Made by a program: the position numbers and the translations under genes. Below are positions 1-8,000 of a stretch of DNA of 64,000 nucleotides, piece by piece. This DNA comes from Caballeronia sp031450805. Lineage in GTDB: Bacteria > Pseudomonadota > Gammaproteobacteria > Burkholderiales > Burkholderiaceae. The DNA lies in contig NZ_JARTVY010000002.1 of assembly GCF_031450805.1 (NCBI RefSeq), positions 496,001 to 560,000 of the forward strand, read 5' to 3'. The notes below the pieces were generated by a model that saw only the letters and a program-made list of their open reading frames with translations, was not told the DNA's origin and searched no databases. Each line of letters begins with the position of its first letter. Position 1 is the first letter of the stretch.

Positions 1-2538
1 GGCGTCGAGTCGGCGCGGGCGCGGGCGACGCCTTACGCGAATACCATCGCCGTCGGCGACCAGCCGCCGTATCCCGGCAATCTCGACATCGAAGAGAAGC
101 TCGCGGCGGTGCTGCGCTGGAACGCGCTGGCGATGGTCGTGCGCGCCAATCGCGCGTACGGCGAGCTCGGTGGACATATCGCGAGTTACGCGTCGGCGGC
201 GGATCTGTTCGAAGTCGGCTTCAATCACTTCTTTCACGCTGCCGGCGACGACCACGGCGGCGACCTCGTCTATTTCCAGCCGCATTCCTCGCCGGGCGTC
301 TATGCCCGTGCGTTCCTCGAAGGCTTTCTCGACGAGGACCACCTGCGCCATTATCGACGCGAGATCACGGGACCGGGCCTGTGTTCCTATCCGCATCCGT
401 GGCTGATGCCCGACTTCTGGCAGTTCCCGACCGGCTCGATGGGCATCGGCCCGATCAACTCGATTTACCAGGCGCGCTTCATGCGCTATCTCCAGAATCG
501 CGGCCTGAAGCAGACGGAAGGGCGCAAGGTGTGGGGCTTTTTCGGCGACGGCGAGATGGACGAGCCGGAATCGATCGGCGCGCTGTCGCTGGCGTCGCGC
601 GAGCGGCTCGATAACCTCGTGTTCGTGATCAACTGCAACCTGCAGCGGCTCGATGGCCCGGTGCGCAGCAATGGCCGCATCGTCGATGAACTCGAAGCGC
701 AGTTCACCGGCGCGGGCTGGAACGTCATCAAGGTGTTGTGGGGATCGGACTGGGACGCGCTCTTTGCGCGCGATCGCACCGGCGCGTTGCTGCGCGCGTT
801 CGCTCATACGGTCGACGGCCAGTTCCAGACCTTCTCGGCCAATGACGGCCGCTATAACCGCGAGCGCTTCTTCGGCCAGAATCCGGAACTCGCGGCGCTC
901 GTCGCGCATATGTCGGATGAGGATATCGACCGTTTGCGGCGCGGCGGCCACGACGTGCGCAAGCTGCACGCGGCGTATGCGAAGGCGCTCGCGCACAAGG
1001 GCCAGCCGACCGTGATCCTCGCGAAGACGATGAAAGGCTTCGGCATGGGTGCGGTCGGGCAGGGCCGCATGACGACGCATCAGCAGAAGAAGCTCGATCT
1101 CGACGACCTGAAGGCCTTTCGCGACCGCTTCCGCTTGCCGCTGTCGGATAGCGACGTCGAGCAGCTCCGGTTCTACAAGCCAGCCGACGATGCGCCCGAG
1201 ATGCGCTATCTGCACGAGCGGCGCGCGGCGCTGGGTGGTTATCTGCCGCGCCGTCGCGCGCGCGCATCGCAATCGATCGTGCCGCCTGCGCCCGGCACGT
1301 GGGCGCAGTTCGCCATGGATACCGCCGGCAAGGAGATGTCTACGACGATGGCGTTCGTCCGCATGCTCGGCAGCCTGATGAAGGATGCGACGCTCGGTGC
1401 GCGCATCGTGCCGGTCGTCGCGGACGAGGCGCGCACGTTTGGCATGGCTAACCTTTTCAGGCAGGTGGGCATCTATTCGCCGCTCGGCCAGTTGTATGAG
1501 CCGGAGGACATGGGCTCGATGCTCTACTATCGCGAGGACACGCGCGGGCAGATTCTGGAGGAGGGCATTTCCGAGGCGGGCGCGATTTCATCGTGGATTG
1601 CGGCGGCGACGTCTTACAGCGTTCACGATCTGCCGATGCTCCCGTTCTACATCTACTACTCGATGTTCGGCTTTCAGCGCATCGGCGATCTCATTTTCGC
1701 CGCCGCCGATCAGCGCTCGCGCGGCTTTCTCATCGGCGCGACGGCGGGGCGCACGACGCTCGGCGGGGAGGGTCTGCAGCATCAGGACGGGACGAGCCAT
1801 CTGACGGCATCGACGATTCCGAACTGCCGCGCTTACGATCCCGCGTTCGCTTATGAAGTCGCGGCCATCGTCGATGAAGGCATGCAGGCGATGATGCAGC
1901 GTCAGGAGGATGTGTTCTATTACATCACCGTGGGCAACGAGAACTACGCGCAGCCGTCCGCGCCCGGCAAGACGCTCGATGCCGCCACGCGCGAAGGCAT
2001 TCTGCGTGGCATTTACCGGATCGGGGATGCGGATTCCAAGTCGGACGCGCAAGTGCAGTTGCTCGGCTCCGGCGCGATTCTGAACGAAGCGATCGCCGCG
2101 CGCGCGATGCTTCTCGCCGACTGGAACATCGATGCCGCCGTGTGGAGCGTGACGAGTTATGCGGAACTGCATCGCGATGGCGCGGCGTGCGAGCGTCGCT
2201 CGCGTTTATCGGATGAAGACGCGATGCCTTATGTCACGCGCGCGCTGGGACGAACGCGCGGGCCGGTGATCGCAGCGACGGACTATGTGCGCGCGGTGCC
2301 GGAGCTGATCCGCGCTCACGTACCGCGCCGTTACGTGACCCTCGGCACCGATGGCTTCGGCCGCAGCGATACGCGGCAATCGTTGCGCGCGTTCTTCGAG
2401 GTGGATCGCGTGGCGATCGTTCTGGCGGCGCTCAAGGCGCTTGTGGATGAAGGCGGAGTCGCGCGGGAGGTGCTCGGGCAGGCGCGGAGGAAGTATGGGC
2501 GGGATGCACGGGAGCGCGACGCGCCGTGGATGCGCTAA
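1..2538 (+). CDS. aceE: Pyruvate dehydrogenase E1 component, homodimeric (AceE type), 5' end outside window
   Basis: This is a thiamine-diphosphate-dependent E1 enzyme that decarboxylates pyruvate and passes the acetyl group to the E2 lipoyl domain. The reading frame is open from base 1, and the first visible residues (GVESARARATPYANTI) already match the AceE N-terminal region, so only a few dozen residues are missing; 845 are visible against about 890 for the family. The frame contains the ThDP/Mg motif GDGEMDEPES and the AceE-typical stretches WNALAMVVRANR and EEGISEAGAISSW. No aceF or lpd follows, unlike the usual aceE-aceF-lpd operon, so it may be a paralogue outside the main PDH operon. 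The last codons lie inside a 54-bp direct repeat that borders a type VI secretion insertion. Confidence 0.9.
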   Translation, partial: GVESARARATPYANTIAVGDQPPYPGNLDIEEKLAAVLRWNALAMVVRANRAYGELGGHIASYASAADLFEVGFNHFFHAAGDDHGGDLVYFQPHSSPGVYARAFLEGFLDEDHLRHYRREITGPGLCSYPHPWLMPDFWQFPTGSMGIGPINSIYQARFMRYLQNRGLKQTEGRKVWGFFGDGEMDEPESIGALSLASRERLDNLVFVINCNLQRLDGPVRSNGRIVDELEAQFTGAGWNVIKVLWGSDWDALFARDRTGALLRAFAHTVDGQFQTFSANDGRYNRERFFGQNPELAALVAHMSDEDIDRLRRGGHDVRKLHAAYAKALAHKGQPTVILAKTMKGFGMGAVGQGRMTTHQQKKLDLDDLKAFRDRFRLPLSDSDVEQLRFYKPADDAPEMRYLHERRAALGGYLPRRRARASQSIVPPAPGTWAQFAMDTAGKEMSTTMAFVRMLGSLMKDATLGARIVPVVADEARTFGMANLFRQVGIYSPLGQLYEPEDMGSMLYYREDTRGQILEEGISEAGAISSWIAAATSYSVHDLPMLPFYIYYSMFGFQRIGDLIFAAADQRSRGFLIGATAGRTTLGGEGLQHQDGTSHLTASTIPNCRAYDPAFAYEVAAIVDEGMQAMMQRQEDVFYYITVGNENYAQPSAPGKTLDAATREGILRGIYRIGDADSKSDAQVQLLGSGAILNEAIAARAMLLADWNIDAAVWSVTSYAELHRDGAACERRSRLSDEDAMPYVTRALGRTRGPVIAATDYVRAVPELIRAHVPRRYVTLGTDGFGRSDTRQSLRAFFEVDRVAIVLAALKALVDEGGVAREVLGQARRKYGRDARERDAPWMR

Positions 2539-2565
2539 TCTCGCACGCCAGGCAACGCCCGCACT
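2512..2565. repeat. 54-bp direct repeat, left copy (flank of T6SS module)
   Basis: This copy matches 4268-4321 at 51 of 54 positions; the mismatches are at 2530, 2550 and 2551. It carries the end of aceE (ERDAPWMR, stop) and, on the other strand, a relic of the end of the phosphoribosyltransferase gene (VRALPGVRD, stop). The two stop codons overlap in the sequence CTAA, as they would have in an uninterrupted aceE/PRTase junction. Confidence 0.9.
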
Positions 2566-3041
2566 CACGCGGCTCTATTCTGTTTGACGTCGATGATGCC
2601 GGTTATCGTGCCAGCGCTTGCTCCCCGCTTGCTCTGCAGAACGTACTCCTGCTTCATGCGGGCGAAAGAGAGAGACACGGTTTCGATGGAACTGGCGCCA
2701 TCCACAGACGGCCATACCTTCGTGACGAGCACGTCGTATAGCGTGATTCGATAGTACTCCAACGGTAGTCCGCCGGACTTTCGCATGATGAGCTTCGCCT
2801 CGGATATGCGCTTGCCTTGAGCGGCATATACGGCAAGGTTGGGTGACGCCCGGTCCAGCTCGTGACGGAACGTGAGATCGGAAACGGAGGCTTTGCCTGC
2901 GCCGCCGCCCGAACCGGAAAGCATCGATGACTGCTGCTCGATGCACAACTCCCAATGGATCACTTCGATCGCACCTTCGAGCGATACATCCTGCGATTCT
3001 CCAGTGATGCCTTTGATCTGCAACAGAATATCGGACGACAT
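2565..3041 (-). CDS. hcp: Hcp-family type VI secretion tube protein
   Basis: Hcp hexamers stack into the T6SS inner tube and carry small effectors. The 158-residue protein starts MSSDILLQIKGITGES and has the Hcp1 pattern (FRHELDRASPNLAVYAAQGK, EYYRITLYDVLVTKVWPS, LSFARMKQEY). The start at 3041 follows a GAAGG ribosome site 8 bases upstream; a longer in-frame reading to 3098 runs into the upstream gene and lacks Hcp similarity. It is the last gene of a three-gene unit, 11 bases after the membrane protein gene. No other T6SS structural genes are in the window, so this is an orphan Hcp cassette that probably depends on a T6SS elsewhere. Its stop codon begins at the inner edge of the left direct repeat. 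Confidence 0.88.
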   Translation of the reverse strand: MSSDILLQIKGITGESQDVSLEGAIEVIHWELCIEQQSSMLSGSGGGAGKASVSDLTFRHELDRASPNLAVYAAQGKRISEAKLIMRKSGGLPLEYYRITLYDVLVTKVWPSVDGASSIETVSLSFARMKQEYVLQSKRGASAGTITGIIDVKQNRAA

Positions 3042-3052
3042 GAGTCTGACCT

Positions 3053-3610
3053 TCAAGAATGGCCGACATCGCGGCGCGAACATGCGCGATTTCTGCAAAC
3101 CGCACGAACGGCCATGACGACGAGAAGCACGCCTAGCCAGCAGGCGATGAACAAGAACAAGAGGTACACCGCCTGAAGCGGGTCCGGCTCACCGTCGAAC
3201 GGAGTCGTCAGGCGATCATGCAGCCAGCGCGGACCACCCGTTGCGGTCACAGCTTCATGTATGCGATGCGCGATTGCGTAGGCAGCAGCGAATATTGCGA
3301 GGACGCACGCCAGATGCGATGGCCGGCGTCGAAAGAAGTTGCCAGCAAGACGGAGGCTGGTCCACAGCATGACGGCGGCCAACAACCAGCAGACGCCGAT
3401 CGTGCCGAGAAGGCTCCCGTCGATGATGCTCTCGACGCCGATTGCCTGATAGCCCAGCGCATCGAGCGTCGTGCGAACCGAGTCGGCCATCCAGTCGGGA
3501 ATTGCCCCGGCGCGAAGGTTGATGAACCGGGTGATGGCCGCACCCATCAGGAACGAGACGACGGCCCACAAGCCCACGAGCGCGAACTTCGACAAGGTAT
3601 TTCGCCTCAT
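3053..3610 (-). CDS. Small multi-pass membrane protein, candidate immunity protein of the Tlde1-like effector
   Basis: The protein has 185 residues with about four hydrophobic segments (near residues 8-30, 68-90, 97-115 and 148-168) and a basic C-terminus. I recognise no named family. The start MRRNTLSKF overlaps the stop of the upstream effector gene (ATGA), which implies translational coupling; the longer open frame to 3862 would only read the effector gene out of frame. Position between a peptidoglycan-targeting effector and Hcp is where an immunity gene is expected. That role is inferred from position; a general role in effector loading is the alternative. Confidence 0.75.
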   Translation of the reverse strand: MRRNTLSKFALVGLWAVVSFLMGAAITRFINLRAGAIPDWMADSVRTTLDALGYQAIGVESIIDGSLLGTIGVCWLLAAVMLWTSLRLAGNFFRRRPSHLACVLAIFAAAYAIAHRIHEAVTATGGPRWLHDRLTTPFDGEPDPLQAVYLLFLFIACWLGVLLVVMAVRAVCRNRACSRRDVGHS

Positions 3611-4110
3611 TTGACCGTGACCGTGACCGTGACCGTGACCGTGACCGTTCCGTACGCTTTCAGCACTGAACCCGGGACCGGAAGTGAGGGGGGCGATCGC
3701 CTGATGAAACGCTGCAACAATTCGAACTCCGCAGGATTGACGAGCGTGATGCAGCCTTCGCTCAACGCGCGCTCGCCTTCCGGATGAATGCGGAAGTTGC
3801 CGCGCATCACGCCGTCGATGTTCGTCATGTCGCCGGTTTTCGGATTCCAGAGCATGAACCACTTTCTCCGGTCAGTCGAACCGACGAGCGGCGAGAAGCT
3901 GTCGCGGAGGCTACCGAGCAGGCCGCCCGATTGGCGATCGACGATGTAATAGGTGCCGCGCGGGATGGGGCCGATCCGCCTCGTAGCAACTTCAGCGGGA
4001 TTGTCGCGTCCGCGCTTTTGTCCGGAGAAGGCCTCGACCGTTCCGTAGCCCGAACAAACAAGCGTGGAGGTAGCGCGATTGTTGAGTGTGAAGGTGCATT
4101 GCACAGGCAT
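3607..4110 (-). CDS. DUF2778/Tlde1-like L,D-transpeptidase-type T6SS effector
   Basis: The 167-residue protein belongs by pattern to the DUF2778 (Tlde1) family, T6SS effectors that cut or exchange D-amino acids in the peptidoglycan tetrapeptide in the periplasm. The catalytic signature is NFRIHPEGERALSEGCITL, with His109 and Cys120 as the expected active pair. Upstream, RRIGPIPRGTYYIVDR and WFMLWNP fit the family fold. There is no signal peptide, as expected for cargo loaded onto Hcp. The C-terminus is six Thr-Val pairs then Lys, encoded by a perfect hexanucleotide repeat. It is the first gene of the effector-membrane protein-Hcp unit and overlaps the next start by four bases. Confidence 0.83.
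   Translation of the reverse strand: MPVQCTFTLNNRATSTLVCSGYGTVEAFSGQKRGRDNPAEVATRRIGPIPRGTYYIVDRQSGGLLGSLRDSFSPLVGSTDRRKWFMLWNPKTGDMTNIDGVMRGNFRIHPEGERALSEGCITLVNPAEFELLQRFIRRSPPSLPVPGSVLKAYGTVTVTVTVTVTVK
3613..3648. repeat. Hexanucleotide tandem repeat (GACCGT x6)
   Basis: Six perfect copies of GACCGT on the plus strand encode (Thr-Val)6 at the C-terminus of the minus-strand effector, ending just before its stop and the overlapping start of the next gene. Six-base units can be gained or lost without changing frame. Confidence 0.95.
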
Positions 4111-4160
4111 GTTACATGGGCCTTACCGGACTACGAACAAGCTCCTACGGTATCGCCTTT

Positions 4161-4189
4161 ATATTCTTCGGTGTATCGCATTTCGTCAA
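4161..4189 (-). promoter_or_regulatory. Candidate sigma70 promoter for the T6SS effector unit
   Basis: On the minus strand TTGACG (4189-4184) is followed after 17 bases by GAATAT (4166-4161), about 50 bases before the effector start at 4110. The -35 is good and the -10 weak. The surrounding bases are AT-richer than the genes around. Confidence 0.35.
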
Positions 4190-4267
4190 AATGCTCAGTG
4201 ATCCTTGGCAATTGTCAGCGATGGACGAGATGCTCATGTGCGCAATGACGTGGGGAACGGGAAAGCC

Positions 4268-4321
4268 GAGCGCGACGCGCCGTGGCTGCGCTAATCTCGC
4301 ACGCCGAGCAACGCCCGCACT
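4268..4321. repeat. 54-bp direct repeat, right copy (flank of T6SS module)
   Basis: This is the partner of 2512-2565. It contains the true 3' end of the phosphoribosyltransferase gene (minus strand) and, on the plus strand, a relic of the aceE end (ERDAPWLR, stop). Both genes stay intact because each uses a different copy. Confidence 0.9.
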
Positions 4322-4938
4322 TCCTCGTCACGAGTCTGATCGAAGTCGAGATAAAACTGCCCGACGCCGAAGTACTGATGCGGCCTCAGCACGCACACGA
4401 ACTCATCGACGACATGCGCGACGCGCGTCTCCGAATCGAGCGGCGCAACCGGCACGGCGGCGACGATCGTCGCGGGCGGCGCATCGCCATTGCGCAACGA
4501 CATGGCAGCGACTTTCATCGTGGCGCCGGTCGCCATGCCGTCATCGACGATGATCGCGACCCTGCCCGATAAGTTCAGCGGCGGCCGCGAACCGCGATAA
4601 AGCCGCTCGCGCCGTTCCAGTTCCGCGCGCTCGCTGGCAATGACGCCATCGAGCGCGGAACGGGTCACGCCCGCATATCCGACGATGCGCTCATCGAGAT
4701 AGAACGCGTCGCCGGATGCGATCGCGCCCATCGCCAGTTCGGGCTGCCACGGCACGCCGAGCTTGCGCACGACGAGCACATCGAGTGCGGCATCGAGCGC
4801 GCTCGCGACTTCGAACGCCACCGGCACGCCGCCGCGCGGCAAACCGAGCACGATGACGTCCTCGCGGTCAGCGTAGGCGGAAACAAGCGCGGCGAGCTGG
4901 CGGCCTGCGTCGCGTCGATCGGTGAAGGTCGAGGTCAT
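4291..4938 (-). CDS. Phosphoribosyltransferase-family protein
   Basis: The type I PRTase fold is shown by the PRPP loop VAIIVDDGMATGATMK and by VLGLPRGGVPVAFEVA near the N-terminus. The start MTSTFTDRRDAGRQLA at 4938 gives 215 residues; upstream codons to 5187 read the end of bcsC out of frame. Family members of this kind (often annotated as predicted phosphoribosyltransferases) have no settled substrate, so none is proposed. It lies about 140 bases downstream of bcsC on the same strand and converges on aceE, from which it is now separated by the T6SS module. Confidence 0.85.
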   Translation of the reverse strand: MTSTFTDRRDAGRQLAALVSAYADREDVIVLGLPRGGVPVAFEVASALDAALDVLVVRKLGVPWQPELAMGAIASGDAFYLDERIVGYAGVTRSALDGVIASERAELERRERLYRGSRPPLNLSGRVAIIVDDGMATGATMKVAAMSLRNGDAPPATIVAAVPVAPLDSETRVAHVVDEFVCVLRPHQYFGVGQFYLDFDQTRDEEVRALLGVRD

Positions 4939-5078
4939 TCGATGCGTCCTCGCATGCGCTGGAACACGCGCCCGCAAGCCCACGAGCGGCGGGCGCGCCG
5001 CTTCCGGCAGTGTGCGCGCAATCGCGCGTTCCCGCCATGCAGGGACAGCGGCCGCCACGGCCGCAAAAGAACGCGCGA

Positions 5079-8000
5079 TCAGTTCGCCAGAGACATATAC
5101 GGCGAGCTGAACGCCTGCGGCGGAAACAGCGGCTGCACGTTCCCTTGCCGATTGAAGCTGTATCGCACGTACACGGCCGCGAGCCATTCGCGATACTGGT
5201 ACGCGTTGCCGAACGAAGCCGTCGCACCGAACGCCAGTTGCGGCGCGAGCTGATATTCGCCGGTCGCGCTCAGCGAATACGACACGCCCGTCTTGCTCTG
5301 GCCCGGGTACACCGCGCCCGCATCCGGCACCGACGATGAACCCGCCGCGTTCTGCTGACGCTGGCTATCGATCGGAAAGTAATTCGATGCATCCTGCCGG
5401 TAATGCTGCACGCCGACGGACCCCTTTACATCGTAGGTGAAAAGCCCCGCGCGTCCCATGTATTCGACCGGGAAATTGAGGATCACGTACTGCTGCGGAC
5501 TGAAGTAACCGCCCTGGCCGTACGTGAAATACGACAGATTCTTGTCGTAGTGCATGAGCGTCGTGTTCGCGCCGACCGTCAGCGTCTGGTCCGGGTCCTT
5601 CAAGAGCCGCGTGTAGACGCCGCCGCCGCCTTTCGCCGCCGTGTTCGACGCGACATGCCGGCCATCGAGATACTGGAACGCCGCGTTGACGTAGACGCCG
5701 CTCGTGCCGTCGTCCCAGCCGAGGTCCGCGCGCGCGCCGCTCGAAGTCACGCCGCCCCATTCGAGGCCGGCGGCGGCGTCGCGTGCGCCGGCGTAGGAGA
5801 GCAGGCTGTCGGTGACGGCGCGGCGCGCGACGGCGAGCGAATACGAGACCTTGTCGCTGATCGCGTTCTGATACTGCACCCCGCCGACGATGTTCGTCTC
5901 GCGAAAGCCGAGCGGCGTCGTGCCGATATCGCCCTTGAAGTGGCGGTTCTCGTAGCCGACCGACAGGCCGACGCCCGTCGCCGTCTGCGAGCCGTAATTG
6001 TTGGCGATGGGCGTCGTCGTCGCGCCCTGTCCCGAGCCGAAGCGCGCGAGCGTCTGCTGGTTGCCGGCGGCGGTGCCGGCATCGAGCGTGACGGGCGTCG
6101 CGCGCACGATCACGTGTCCGTTGCCCGCCTTGATGCGGCCCTCGATGGGCGCTTCGATATCGGTGAGATTCGACAGGCCGTCCTCGCCATTCCGATTGCG
6201 GAAGACGATGCCGCCCGAAATCGTGCTCGCCTGCTCGCGGTTGATCGCGGCGAGTTCTTCGGCGACGCCGGCCGTCTGTGAACCGGCGATGCTCGCAGCA
6301 CCGCCTGCGCTCGTCGTCGCGGCTGAAGCGGCGCGTTCCGCCTGCGCCGGGTAGTAAGGCTGTGCATAGCCCGCTGGCGGCTGCGGGACATACGGCTGCT
6401 GCGCGTACTGCTGCGGATACGGCTGCGGAACGTACGGCTGCGGAACGTACTGCTGCGCGACGTACTGCTGCGGATAAGGCTGCGCGTATCCGGCCGGCGG
6501 CGGCGCGTATTGCGGTTGCCCATACGGCGCCTGAGCCGGATAGGCTGCTGCCGTTGCCGGCTTGCGCGACGCCGCCCGCTTCGAAGCGGAAGCCGTGGCG
6601 GCCGGATATCCGCCCGTTTGCGCCTGGCGCGCCGCAGGCGACATCGGCCAGGGCGACGTGGCGTAGGGGTCCGCCGCGCCGTAGGCGGCTTGCTGCTGCG
6701 GATAGGCCTGCGCCGGATAAGCGCCCGGCTCCTGACCCGGATACGGCTGCAGCGGCGCAGCCGGTTGCGCGGGGCCGTAAGGATCGGCTCCGTAGCCGCC
6801 GCCCGGCGCAGCACGCGGCCCGCCCGACTGCGCCGACCCGTAAGCATCCGGCCCGTACCCGCCGCTGGCCGCCGGGCGCGGCGCTTCGTAAGGCTGTGGG
6901 GCCACGTAAGGCACGGAATACGGCGCAGGCTGCGGAGGCGGCAGATAGGTCGGCACGGGTGACGAATAAGACGAAGAAGACGAAGAAGACGGATTCAACG
7001 AGTTGAAACTGGCTTGCGGATTCCCCGACGACGCCGCTCCCACGGCCGTTTTGCCTTCGAACGGATTGGTCCCCGGAAGCGGCGTCGACCCGATGCGGTT
7101 CATCGCGGCCTGCCAGTCGCGCGGCACGTTATCGCGTCGCGCAGATCCGGCCGCAACCGACGCGTTCGCCGCGACGAGCGACCGTTGCAGGAACTGCGCG
7201 GCGAGGTCCAGCTTGCCTTGCGCGCGATACATCCGCCCGATGGCGGCAAGCAGCGCCGGATCGTTCGGCGCAGCGGCGATAGCGTCTTTCGCAATCGATT
7301 CCGCCAGCCGGAAATCGCGCACGCCCGCCGCCGCCGATATCGCGGCGCCCTGCAAACCGGTATCGTCCGGACGGCGTGCAAGCGCCGCGCGATAGCACGC
7401 GAGGGCATTGCGGTCGTCGCCTGCTGCGGTGTACATGCGGCCGAGCGCCGCCTGCAGGTCCGCGTTGTCGGGCATCGCGGCGAGCCAGGGCGCGATCACG
7501 TCGTATGCGCCCGCCAGATCGCCGCGCGTGCGTACCGCATCCGCCCGGGCGATCACGATGCCCACGTTCAGATCGTTGAAATCGGCGCGTTGCTGGGTGG
7601 TCAGCGGCATCGACTGAAGACGGCGCATCACCGAACCGAGTTCGGCGCTCTGCTGCATCGATGACAGGATGCCCGCGTATTGCAGCAGCAAGCCGGCGTC
7701 GTTGGGCGCAGTCGCTATTGCCCCGCGCACGAGCGCGAGTCCGCGCGATGCATCGCCCGCCTTCAGATACGCCGACGCCACCGCCCCGGTCAGTTCCGCG
7801 CTGCCCGCCGCAACCGGCTCGGCGCGCTGCAGAATCGCAATGGCCTGCGCGCGCTGGCCCGCGCTGGCGGCGCGCGTGGCGAGTTCCGCCTGTTGATGCA
7901 CCCACAGGCGATGCTGCAACGCCGTCATCGCGGGCGTGCGCTGCGCGGCCGGGACGCGCTCGAGCTGCGCGAGGCCCGCCGTCCAGTCCTGCGTTTCGGC

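Noticed and set aside
3613..3648. The hexamer repeat as a CRISPR or origin iteron
   Set aside because: No spacers, unit too short, and it is in frame within a coding sequence.
2512..4321. Reading the 54-bp repeats as a transposon target duplication or phage att sites
   Set aside because: Too long for a usual target duplication, no transposase or integrase inside, and the repeat is made of two gene ends. An unknown or lost mobilisation mechanism is still possible.
4116..4572. Small plus-strand frames across the right repeat
   Set aside because: They are the complement of the phosphoribosyltransferase end joined to intergenic DNA; composition changes at the repeat.
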